From Mycolicibacterium aromaticivorans JS19b1 = JCM 16368 (GTDB taxonomy: Bacteria > Actinomycetota > Actinomycetes > Mycobacteriales > Mycobacteriaceae), in NCBI RefSeq assembly GCF_000559085.1, contig NZ_JALN02000001.1, forward strand, positions 2,976,001-3,040,000: a DNA stretch of 64,000 bases, read 5' to 3'. Shown here one piece after another: positions 57,533 through 64,000 of the stretch (position 1 is its first letter; every line of letters starts with the position of its first letter). Under the pieces are notes generated by a model. That model saw only the letters and a program-made list of their open reading frames with translations, searched no databases and had not been told where the DNA came from. The position numbers and the translations under genes were made by a program.

Positions 57533-58369
57533 TCAGCCAACAAATCTCAGGTCAGAGATGGTGCCGCTGGCCACCAGCATGACGTAGAAATCGGTGAACA
57601 TCAGGGTGCCGAGCGTGATCCACGCGTACAGCTTGTGCCGGGTGTTCAGCCTGCTGACCTGGGTCCAGATCCAGTACCGGACCGGATGCTTGGAGAAGTG
57701 CTTGAGCCGCCCACCGGTGACGTGCCGGCAGGAGTGGCAGGACAGCGTGTAGACCCACAGCATCACCACGTTGCCGACGAGAATGATGTTGCCCAGGCCG
57801 AATCCGAAGCCACCGGGGCCGGTCTCGGAGTGGAACGCCACGATCGCGTCGTAGGTGTTGATCAGCGAGATGATGCCGGCGATGTAGAAGAAGTACCGGT
57901 GGGTGTTCTGGATGATCAGCGGAAAGCGGGTCTCGCCAGTGTATTTCGCGTGCGGCTCGGCCACGGCGCAGGCAGTCGGGGACTGCCACACCGAGCGGTA
58001 GTAGGCGCCGCGGTAGTAGTAGCAGGTCAACCGGAACAGAAGCAGGAAGGGCAGCGACAGGAAGGCGTACGGCAGCAGAGACAGTAGCCCGGTCGTGGGC
58101 AGGATCTGCGGCCAGAAGTCGCTTGCCTCACCGCATGCCTTGCTCAGGCACGGCGAATAGAACGGCGTGAGGTAGTGGTACTGCGGGACGAAGAAGTGGT
58201 CCCGCTGGAACGCGCGCACCGTCGCGTAGATGACGAAAGCGGCGAATCCGAGGTCCGTCCAGATCGGCGCTTTGAGCCAATTGTCGGTCCGCAACGTGCG
58301 TTGCGGTATCTGGGCACGGCCGGGTGAGAAGACGCCGGTCTTCGGGCGGTTAGCCGCAGGTGCGCTCAT
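57533..58369 (-). CDS. sdhC: Succinate dehydrogenase 1 membrane subunit (Rv0249c-like)
   Basis: A 278-residue membrane anchor with about five helices (near 37-55, 91-116, 159-175, 190-210, 245-268). It is unusually rich in Cys and His at membrane borders: Cys74, Cys79, Cys116, Cys134, His140 and the cluster Cys211-His212-x-Cys214-x-His216 (LSCHSCRH). The structure of the M. smegmatis Sdh1 complex was reported to contain a membrane-embedded Rieske-type [2Fe-2S] cluster; these residues are the obvious candidates, though I cannot say which pair up. It is cotranscribed with the small upstream gene and sdhA-sdhB. Confidence 0.88.
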   Translation of the reverse strand: MSAPAANRPKTGVFSPGRAQIPQRTLRTDNWLKAPIWTDLGFAAFVIYATVRAFQRDHFFVPQYHYLTPFYSPCLSKACGEASDFWPQILPTTGLLSLLPYAFLSLPFLLLFRLTCYYYRGAYYRSVWQSPTACAVAEPHAKYTGETRFPLIIQNTHRYFFYIAGIISLINTYDAIVAFHSETGPGGFGFGLGNIILVGNVVMLWVYTLSCHSCRHVTGGRLKHFSKHPVRYWIWTQVSRLNTRHKLYAWITLGTLMFTDFYVMLVASGTISDLRFVG

Positions 58370-58437
58370 CTACTGTGATCCCCTTCGCATGAACTCATCG
58401 GAGGGTACCCAGATCACGGCACCCGGTTAAATTCGGG

Positions 58438-58734
58438 TCAGCGGCGGTTGTGCCCGCCCACGCCCTCGTCGTCGACGTCGCGCCAGAAGGCGGAGTCGTA
58501 AGGGGTGTCGGGGATTCCGATCTTCTCGGTTGACGACACGGCCGTTTGCTGGGTTAGGGCAAGCTCATTGGCGTCGATATCGAGAAGTTCCACGTCATTG
58601 AGGATGCGCTCGGCGTCGTTGACGATTCTGCGCATTGCCGGACTGTCGGCGTAACGGCTCTTCAAGGAGCTCACGCAGCGCCGCAATCCACCGATCAGAT
58701 GGTGAAGTTCGGCCAATTCTGTGGTGGTGGACAA
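58438..58734 (-). CDS. Small Sdh1-operon protein (Rv0250c-like)
   Basis: A 98-residue soluble protein beginning MSTTTELAELHHLIGGLRRC, mostly helical, with a basic Gly/Asn C-terminus (VGGHNRR). Position and length match Rv0250c (97 residues), the first gene of the Sdh1 operon. AGGGAGG precedes the ATG. No function is established; it may belong to or assemble the complex. The promoter region shows CRP-like sites. Confidence 0.8.
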   Translation of the reverse strand: MSTTTELAELHHLIGGLRRCVSSLKSRYADSPAMRRIVNDAERILNDVELLDIDANELALTQQTAVSSTEKIGIPDTPYDSAFWRDVDDEGVGGHNRR

Positions 58735-58754
58735 GGGGACCTCCCTGGGCTGAA

Positions 58755-58770
58755 GGTGTTATGGATCACA
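58755..58770. promoter_or_regulatory. Weak CRP-like site over the Sdh1 operon -10 region
   Basis: GGTGTTATGGATCACA matches TGTGA-N6-TCACA well in the right half (TCACA) and in three of five left-half positions. It overlaps the candidate -10 box at 58768-58773. Confidence 0.3.
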
Positions 58771-58773
58771 GTA
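58768..58773 (-). promoter_or_regulatory. Candidate -10 box of the Sdh1 operon
   Basis: Minus-strand TACTGT fits TAnnnT. Transcription start near 58761 would give a leader of about 27 nt containing AGGGAGG. Confidence 0.4.
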
Positions 58774-58806
58774 CGACACCCGATGCTAGCCACATTGGGA
58801 TCTCAA

Positions 58807-58822
58807 CGTGAGACAGGTCACG
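58807..58822. promoter_or_regulatory. CRP/GlxR-type palindrome between the Sdh1 operon and a PEP-mutase-family gene
   Basis: CGTGAGACAGGTCACG is a palindrome with a perfect GTGA-N6-TCAC core, the consensus core of mycobacterial CRP (Rv3676-type) sites. It is centred about 53 bp upstream of the predicted Sdh1 transcription start and 73 bp upstream of the divergent GTG at 58888. Confidence 0.6.
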
Positions 58823-58887
58823 TCGGAAATGGCGTTGCGGCAGTCGTGGTGCACAGCCCAGGATCAAGCCGACAGATAGGGGACCTG

Positions 58888-59649
58888 GTGTCCGATACGA
58901 GCAGTCTTGCCAAGCATGCCGACGCACTCCTGGCTCTGCATCAGCCGGGCAATCCGGTGGTGTTGCCGACGGTGTGGGACGCGTGGTCGGCGAATCTGGC
59001 GGTGGCGGCCGGATTCGCGGCGCTGACCGTCGGCAGCCATCCGATGGCCGATTCCGTCGGCAAGCCAGACGGCGAGGGTATGAGCTTCGACGATGTCGTC
59101 GCCCGCGTCACTCAGATCACCTCGGCGGTGGACGTGCCGGTCTCGGTGGACATCGAATCCGGCTACGCGCAGCCGGCCGAGCGCATCGTCGACGGTCTGC
59201 TGAGCGCCGGCGCGGTGGGCCTCAATATCGAGGACACCGTGCACAGCGAGGGCAAGCGACTGCGATCCTCAGCCGAGCATGCCGAACTGGTGGGCGCGCT
59301 GCGTGCCGCCGCCGACAGTGCCGGGGTGCACGTGGTGGTCAACGCCCGCACCGACCTGTTCCTGCGCAATGACGGCGACGACGCCGACCGGGTGGACCGG
59401 GCGATCGCCCGGCTGGCCGAGGCGGCGGCCGCCGGAGCCGACGTGCTCTACCCGGTGGGCCGTCATGAACCGGAGACGTTGCGCCGCTTGGCAACTGAGC
59501 TGCCACTGCCGATCAATGCGATCGCGCTGCCGGAGTCCGACGACCCGGCGTCGTTCGGGCCGCTGGGGGTGGGGCGGATCAGCTTCGGGCCGTTCTGGCA
59601 GCGGGCGCTGAGTGTGCGGGCCAGCGAAATACTGGACCGCTGGCGCTAG
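58888..59649 (+). CDS. PEP mutase/isocitrate lyase superfamily protein
   Basis: A 253-residue TIM-barrel enzyme of the ICL/PEPM superfamily. Visible signatures are WDAWSANLAVAAGFAALTVGS near the N-terminus, VSVDIESGY (metal-binding acids), GLNIEDTVHSEGKRL and NARTDLF. The KKCGH loop of true isocitrate lyases is absent, so a C-C or P-C lyase on another oxo-acid, or 2-methylisocitrate-like chemistry, is possible. It resembles Rv1998c in length (258 residues). The start is GTG 58888 with ATAGGGGAC upstream; a longer frame from 58699 would overlap the divergent Rv0250c-like gene and its promoter. Confidence 0.82.
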   Translation: MSDTSSLAKHADALLALHQPGNPVVLPTVWDAWSANLAVAAGFAALTVGSHPMADSVGKPDGEGMSFDDVVARVTQITSAVDVPVSVDIESGYAQPAERIVDGLLSAGAVGLNIEDTVHSEGKRLRSSAEHAELVGALRAAADSAGVHVVVNARTDLFLRNDGDDADRVDRAIARLAEAAAAGADVLYPVGRHEPETLRRLATELPLPINAIALPESDDPASFGPLGVGRISFGPFWQRALSVRASEILDRWR

Positions 59650-59659
59650 CAGTTCCACT

Positions 59660-59715
59660 GAGCGTGGGGGTTGCCGTCGAGAATCCGCGAAAACTCGACG
59701 ACAACCCGCACGCTC
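59660..59715. terminator. Long hairpin between convergent genes
   Basis: A 22-nt arm (59660-59681, starting GAGCGTG) pairs with 59694-59715 (ending CACGCTC), with only two mismatches and a 12-nt loop. It sits between the PEP-mutase-family gene and mmpL and could terminate both directions. Confidence 0.7.
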
Positions 59716-59725
59716 GGCGCGGTTC

Positions 59726-62629
59726 CTAGGCCTGCGCCGGCATCGCCGCTGTGTCCGCGTCGTCGCTGGGGCGCTTGCGAGGCTGTGGTGGCAGGAAGTG
59801 GTAGTCGCCTCGGGGGTAGACCACCTGCGGCCACCAGAACCACCGGCCCAGCATCGTCGCGATCGACGGCATCAGCAGTGACCGCACGATGAAGGTGTCG
59901 ATCAGCAGGCCGATGGCGATGGTCGAACCCATCTGGGCCAGCACCACCAGCTTGCTGAACATCATGCCGGCCATGGTGGCGGCGAACACCAGACCGGCCG
60001 ACGTCACGACGCTGCCGGTGCCGGCCATCGACCGGATGATGCCGGTCTTCAAACCGGCATGGATCTCATCCTTGAACCGTGAGACCAGCAGCAGGTTGTA
60101 GTCCGACCCCACCGCCAACAGGATGATGACGGACATCAGCATGACCAGCCACTGCACCTGGATCCCGAACAGGTCCTGCCAGAGCAGCACCGAGATACCG
60201 AACGACGCCGCGATCGAGCTGCCTGCCGTACCGACGATCACCAGTGCGGCGACCACACTGCGGGTCAGGATCAGCATGATCATGAAGATCAGCGTCAGCG
60301 ACGACACCACCGCGATCAGCAGGTCGTACCGCGCGCCGTCGGACATGTCCTTGTAGGTCGCCGCCACGCCACCGAGATAGATCTTGGCGTTCGACAGCGA
60401 CGACATCTTCAGCGCCTCTTGGGCGGCTTTGCGTTCGGAGTTGACGCGGGCGATGCCGTCCACTGTCGCGGGGTCACCCTCGTGGGTGATGAACATGCGG
60501 GTCGACTTGCCATCCGGCGAGAAGAACATCTTCAGGCCGCGCTCGAAGTCGGGATTCTGGAAGGCTTCCGGCGGAAGGAAGAACAGGTCGTCGTTCTTGG
60601 CCTGGTCGAAACTCTCACCCATCGCCAGGGCGGTGTCGTTGGACGCCTGCATCTGGTCCAGCAGGGCCTTCTGCGAGTTGTACGACGCCAGTGCCAGATC
60701 CCGGCTGACCTTCATCGACGCGATCGTCTGGGGGAGCAGCGCGGTCAGCTGTGGCGCGATCGCGGCCAGCTGATCGGTATTGCCCTGCACGCCTTGGGTT
60801 TTGTCGGTCACCTCGTCGATTCCGTCGAGGGAGTCGAACAGCGACCGGGCCGCGGCGCACAACGGGATGTCGTAGCAGTGCGGTTCCCAGTAGAAGTAAT
60901 TGCGCATCGGCCGGAACTGATCGTCGAAATTCGCGATGTTGTCCCGCAACTGCTTGGTGGTCTCCAGCAGATCCTGGGAGCGGGCAGCGGAGTCCTGGGT
61001 GAGCTGCGTCTGCTTCAGGGACAGCTGGTATTGCTTCTCCAGGATGTCGATCGAGACGTTCATCGAGTCAACCGTTTTCAGCTGGTTGTTCAGCTGATCG
61101 CGCTGGAACGGCAGGTTCATGTTGCTCGTCTGGCCCTGGATGCTCGTCTGGAAGGGGATCGAGCTGTGCTGGATCGGGATACCCAGCGGCCGGGTGATGC
61201 TCTGCACCATCGCGATGCCCTCGGTGTGCATCACATTGCTGGCGATCTTGTTCAGCACCAGCATGTCCGCGGAATTGCGCATGTCGTGGTCGGCTTCGAC
61301 CATGAGGATGTCCGGATTCATCCGGGCTTCGGTGAAGTGTCGATTGGCCGCGGCGAAGCCTTGATTGGCCGGCGCGTCTGCAGGGAGGTAGTGCTGGTCG
61401 TTGTAGGCCGGCTTGTATCCCGGGATGGCCACGATGCCGATCAGCACCACAAACAGGCTTGCCACGAAAATCGGTGCGGGCCAGCGGACCACCGCGGTGC
61501 CTACGCGCCGCCAGAATCTGCTGTGGGCGGGTCGCTTCGACTCGTACAGCCCGACCCGGCTGCCCAGGTAGAGCACGGCCGGACCGAGGGTGACCGCGAT
61601 CGCCACAATCACCAGCATGCCGATCGCGACGGGCGCGCCCATGGTGGTGAAGTAGGGCAGGCGCGCGAACGACAGGCAGTACGTCGCACCTGCGATCGTC
61701 AGTCCAGAGCCGACGATGACGGGCGCGACGGATTTGAACGTGGCGTAGTAGGAGTCGTCGCGGTCCAATCCCAAGGCCCGGTCTTCGCGATATCGGCCGA
61801 AGATGAAGATGCCGTAGTCGGTGGCGGCCGCGATCGCCAGCATCGTGAGGATGTTGCCGGCGAAGGTGGTCAGCCCGAACGCGCCGTGCAGAGCCAAAAG
61901 TGACACCACGCCACGGGCGGTCAACAATCCCAGGAACGTCAGGAACAGCTGGATCAGCGTGGTCCGGATCGATCGGTAGACGATCAGCAGCATGCCCGCG
62001 ATCGCGGCCAGAGTGATCAGGGTGATCATCGCGAGGCTGGCGTTACCGATCACATGCAAGTCGTCGGTGAGCGCTGCCGGTCCGGCGACGTACGCCTGGA
62101 CGCCGGGCGGTGCCGGGGTCTCCTTGATGACCTTGCGAACCTCGTCAACGCCTTCGTTGGCCAGCGTCTGGCCCTGCTCGCCGGCGAGGTTGATCATCAC
62201 GTAAGACGCTTTGCCGTCGGCACTTTGGGCCCCGGCTGCCGTGAGCGTGTCACTCCAAAAGTCTTGGATGTGCTGGATGTGCTCGGGGTCTTGTTCCAGC
62301 TTGCGGATGATCTCGTCGTAGTACTGGTGGGCGTCCGGACCGAGGGGCTTCTGGCCCTCGATGACGACCATGATCGTGCTGTTGGAGTTGAACTCTTTGA
62401 AGTTGGCGCCCATCAACTTCATCGCCTTCATCGACGGTGCGTCTTCGGGTGCCATTGGCGCCGAGTGCATCTCGCCGACGACTTCGAGCTGCGGCGCAAC
62501 GACGTTGACCAGGACGGCCATCGCGATCCAGAACAGGATGATCGGCAGCGCGAGGATGCGCAGCAGGTGCGGGACGACCGGCCGCTTCGGCTGGCTGGCG
62601 GGTTCGGGCGCGGTGACGGTGTGGGTCAT
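59726..62629 (-). CDS. MmpL4/MmpL5-type RND transporter
   Basis: A 967-residue RND transporter with 12 predicted helices. Relay motifs are IAAATDYGIFIFGRYRE in the first half and AVGSDYNLLLVSRFKDE in the second. The second periplasmic domain has a long coiled-coil stretch (about residues 490-660, e.g. LEKQYQLSLKQTQLTQDSAA) as in MmpL4/MmpL5, which act with MmpS partners in siderophore or drug export. Two cysteines lie in PHCYDIPLCAAA between the coiled arms. The ATG overlaps the mmpS stop by 4 bp. The transported substrate is not known; siderophore, lipid and drug are all possible. Confidence 0.88.
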   Translation of the reverse strand: MTHTVTAPEPASQPKRPVVPHLLRILALPIILFWIAMAVLVNVVAPQLEVVGEMHSAPMAPEDAPSMKAMKLMGANFKEFNSNSTIMVVIEGQKPLGPDAHQYYDEIIRKLEQDPEHIQHIQDFWSDTLTAAGAQSADGKASYVMINLAGEQGQTLANEGVDEVRKVIKETPAPPGVQAYVAGPAALTDDLHVIGNASLAMITLITLAAIAGMLLIVYRSIRTTLIQLFLTFLGLLTARGVVSLLALHGAFGLTTFAGNILTMLAIAAATDYGIFIFGRYREDRALGLDRDDSYYATFKSVAPVIVGSGLTIAGATYCLSFARLPYFTTMGAPVAIGMLVIVAIAVTLGPAVLYLGSRVGLYESKRPAHSRFWRRVGTAVVRWPAPIFVASLFVVLIGIVAIPGYKPAYNDQHYLPADAPANQGFAAANRHFTEARMNPDILMVEADHDMRNSADMLVLNKIASNVMHTEGIAMVQSITRPLGIPIQHSSIPFQTSIQGQTSNMNLPFQRDQLNNQLKTVDSMNVSIDILEKQYQLSLKQTQLTQDSAARSQDLLETTKQLRDNIANFDDQFRPMRNYFYWEPHCYDIPLCAAARSLFDSLDGIDEVTDKTQGVQGNTDQLAAIAPQLTALLPQTIASMKVSRDLALASYNSQKALLDQMQASNDTALAMGESFDQAKNDDLFFLPPEAFQNPDFERGLKMFFSPDGKSTRMFITHEGDPATVDGIARVNSERKAAQEALKMSSLSNAKIYLGGVAATYKDMSDGARYDLLIAVVSSLTLIFMIMLILTRSVVAALVIVGTAGSSIAASFGISVLLWQDLFGIQVQWLVMLMSVIILLAVGSDYNLLLVSRFKDEIHAGLKTGIIRSMAGTGSVVTSAGLVFAATMAGMMFSKLVVLAQMGSTIAIGLLIDTFIVRSLLMPSIATMLGRWFWWPQVVYPRGDYHFLPPQPRKRPSDDADTAAMPAQA

Positions 62630-63066
62630 GCCGACTTCACCAGGCAGTAGGTCTGGGCGTTGACGCCATCGGCCGATTGCTCTTCACGGACGGTTCCGTT
62701 CACAGTGACGCGGCATCCAATCTGATCTCCGTCGGTCCGCGCCATGAGGCTCGCGCTGACAGCGGGCAAAGTTGTCGACAGGGTGATCGACCACGGCAGC
62801 GGGACGGTGATGGTGTGCACCTTGGCTTCCGGGTCGAAATAACTGATCTGGGCGTTGGTTCCGGGGGCGCCGTAGACGTCGTAGACCATGACCTTGGGGT
62901 TGAACTGGACGATCTCGATGCCCGAGCCGGCTCCGGCGTTCAGGTCCTGGGACGCGAACATCTTGTGCAGTCGCGAGACGACGAGGCCCGAAACGGACAA
63001 CACCACTATGAGAATCAACGGTATCCAGATGCGCTTGAGCACGCGGCCGACCGGAATAGCCTTCAC
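62626..63066 (-). CDS. MmpS-type membrane accessory protein
   Basis: A 146-residue MmpS with one N-terminal helix (RIWIPLILIVVLSVSGLVVS) and a periplasmic beta-sandwich domain (VMVYDVYGAPGTNAQISYFD through GCRVTVNGTVREEQS). It is the usual partner of an adjacent MmpL. GTG 63066 is chosen because GGAAGG lies 7 bp upstream; GTG 63084, overlapping the marR stop as GTGA, is an alternative adding six residues. It is coupled on both sides to marR and mmpL. Confidence 0.85.
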   Translation of the reverse strand: MKAIPVGRVLKRIWIPLILIVVLSVSGLVVSRLHKMFASQDLNAGAGSGIEIVQFNPKVMVYDVYGAPGTNAQISYFDPEAKVHTITVPLPWSITLSTTLPAVSASLMARTDGDQIGCRVTVNGTVREEQSADGVNAQTYCLVKSA

Positions 63067-63080
63067 CCCAACACCTTCCG

Positions 63081-63596
63081 TCACCTGCCCGGCCGCGGCG
63101 CGGCCGGCCCTTCTTTTGCCAGCTCTGAAGCACCGTCTGTTCCGCAGTCGGCATTCGCGACGAGCCGGCCGATGAGCGGCAGCGCCACCCGCGCCGATAG
63201 CCACAGCGCCGACTGCTCTTCGGCAGTCAGAGTCGTCATCAATGCCGCCAGGCGTTTCCGGCGTAGACGCTTGCGATCATCGAGCAACGCCTGGCCCTCG
63301 GTGGTGATTCCGATCAGGCAGGCCCGGCCGTCGTCAGGGTCGGGCAGCCGGGTCACCAACCCGGCGCGTTCCAGCCGCTGGACCAATTGGGTCATGGACG
63401 GCTGACTGACACCTTCCTTGCTCGCCAGCGTGGTCAATCGGACAGGGCCCTCGCGGTACACCCGGTTCATCGTGAACGCGGCAGAGGCGCTGAGATCGGC
63501 GCGGTCGCTGAGAAATCGGATGGTCAAGTCCATCGCCTGGTCGAGGGCATCGCCAACGCAATCGCTGACCTCGAGATCGGTCAGCTGTTTTGCCAC
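63081..63596 (-). CDS. MarR-family transcriptional regulator
   Basis: A 171-residue winged-helix regulator. The recognition region is LTTLASKEGVSQPSMTQLVQ followed by the wing RLPDPDDGRACLIGITTEG; flanking helices form the dimer interface. The start is GTG 63596. It is the first gene of a marR-mmpS-mmpL operon and probably represses it. A palindrome (63604-63625) covering a TAGCCT -10 box lies directly upstream. Its role is analogous to Rv0678, which controls mmpS5-mmpL5, but there the regulator gene is divergent. Confidence 0.88.
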   Translation of the reverse strand: MAKQLTDLEVSDCVGDALDQAMDLTIRFLSDRADLSASAAFTMNRVYREGPVRLTTLASKEGVSQPSMTQLVQRLERAGLVTRLPDPDDGRACLIGITTEGQALLDDRKRLRRKRLAALMTTLTAEEQSALWLSARVALPLIGRLVANADCGTDGASELAKEGPAAPRPGR

Positions 63597-63603
63597 CGGG
63601 TAT

Positions 63604-63625
63604 CTATATCACGAAGGCTATATAG
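63604..63625. promoter_or_regulatory. Probable MarR operator and promoter
   Basis: CTATAT (63604-63609) and ATATAG (63620-63625) form an AT-rich inverted repeat with a 10-bp spacer in an otherwise GC-rich region. A minus-strand TAGCCT (63615-63620) inside it could be the -10 box, about 20 bp before the marR start, so bound protein would block transcription. Confidence 0.55.
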
Positions 63626-63769
63626 CGGCAATCGGAGCCTGCCCGTCCCGCGATCCGGGCAAGATTCCCGCCTCGTCGACGCTGTCCAGCGTGGATGTCT
63701 GTCGGTTGGGCGGTGAGCTGACGAAGACAAGGGTGGCCAGTTGTATGCCCTTGCCTATCTATCGAGCGC

Positions 63770-64000
<231 letters not shown>

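Noticed and set aside
58699..58887. N-terminal extension of the PEP-mutase-family protein
   Set aside because: It would overlap the start of the divergent Rv0250c-like gene and cover the CRP-type site; GTG 58888 has a good ribosome site.

Overview
The window is high-GC actinobacterial DNA and almost certainly comes from a mycobacterium, most likely a rapid grower (Mycolicibacterium/Mycobacterium). The evidence is recognisable orthologues of M. tuberculosis genes in near-conserved order (Rv0223c-Rv0228, Rv0230c, Rv0236c-Rv0238, Rv0241c-Rv0245, Rv0247c-Rv0250c), PapA, FAAL, MmpL and MmpS families, GTG/TTG starts, and leaderless-looking promoters with a TAnnnT box 6-8 bp before the start codon. 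Names rest on recognition of protein sequence and gene order, not on a database search.

Layout. 0-5.3 kb: the end of a FadE5-like acyl-CoA dehydrogenase, a MaoC hydratase, an aldehyde dehydrogenase, a methyltransferase and a GT4 glycosyltransferase. 5.3-10.3 kb: an accessory block with a small membrane protein and a B12-dependent diol/glycerol dehydratase operon (fused large-medium subunit, small subunit, reactivase). 10.3-18.1 kb: envelope genes (Rv0226c-like membrane protein, LmcA, TmaT acyltransferase), then a UGT-type glycosyltransferase, a sugar/aminosugar kinase and a SIS-domain protein. 18.1-25.1 kb: a minus-strand operon of a 57-aa DUF2613 protein, AftD arabinosyltransferase, a phosphotriesterase-like lactonase and an acyl-CoA ligase. 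25.2-34.3 kb: LpqI, a TetR regulator and a lipid-oxidation block (HtdX, FabG4, FadA2, an alpha/beta hydrolase, FadE5). 34.6-53.9 kb: the trehalose polyphleate (TPP) cluster: bimodular PKS, PapA3, MmpL10, PE-PPE esterase, Gap-like protein, FadD23. 54.0-58.7 kb: a flavin reductase (Rv0245), a 51-aa protein and the Sdh1 succinate dehydrogenase operon. 58.9-64.0 kb: a PEP-mutase/isocitrate-lyase-family enzyme, a MarR-MmpS-MmpL efflux operon and the end of an unidentified gene.

How the genes work together. FadE5, HtdX, FabG4 and FadA2 form a complete acyl-CoA oxidation set, and two of its promoter regions share a TTAC-N6-GTAA palindrome, pointing to one repressor. In the TPP cluster FadD23 activates a starter fatty acid, the PKS extends it with malonyl units to phleic acids, PapA3 acylates trehalose, MmpL10 exports the intermediate, and the secreted esterase completes assembly. 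Convergent gene pairs are mostly separated by strong perfect or near-perfect hairpins.

The least explained parts are the diol dehydratase operon, which has no visible reactivase small subunit or pathway partners, the kinase-SIS-glycosyltransferase group, and several palindromic or repeated regulatory elements. I saw no tRNA, rRNA, insertion sequence or CRISPR array.
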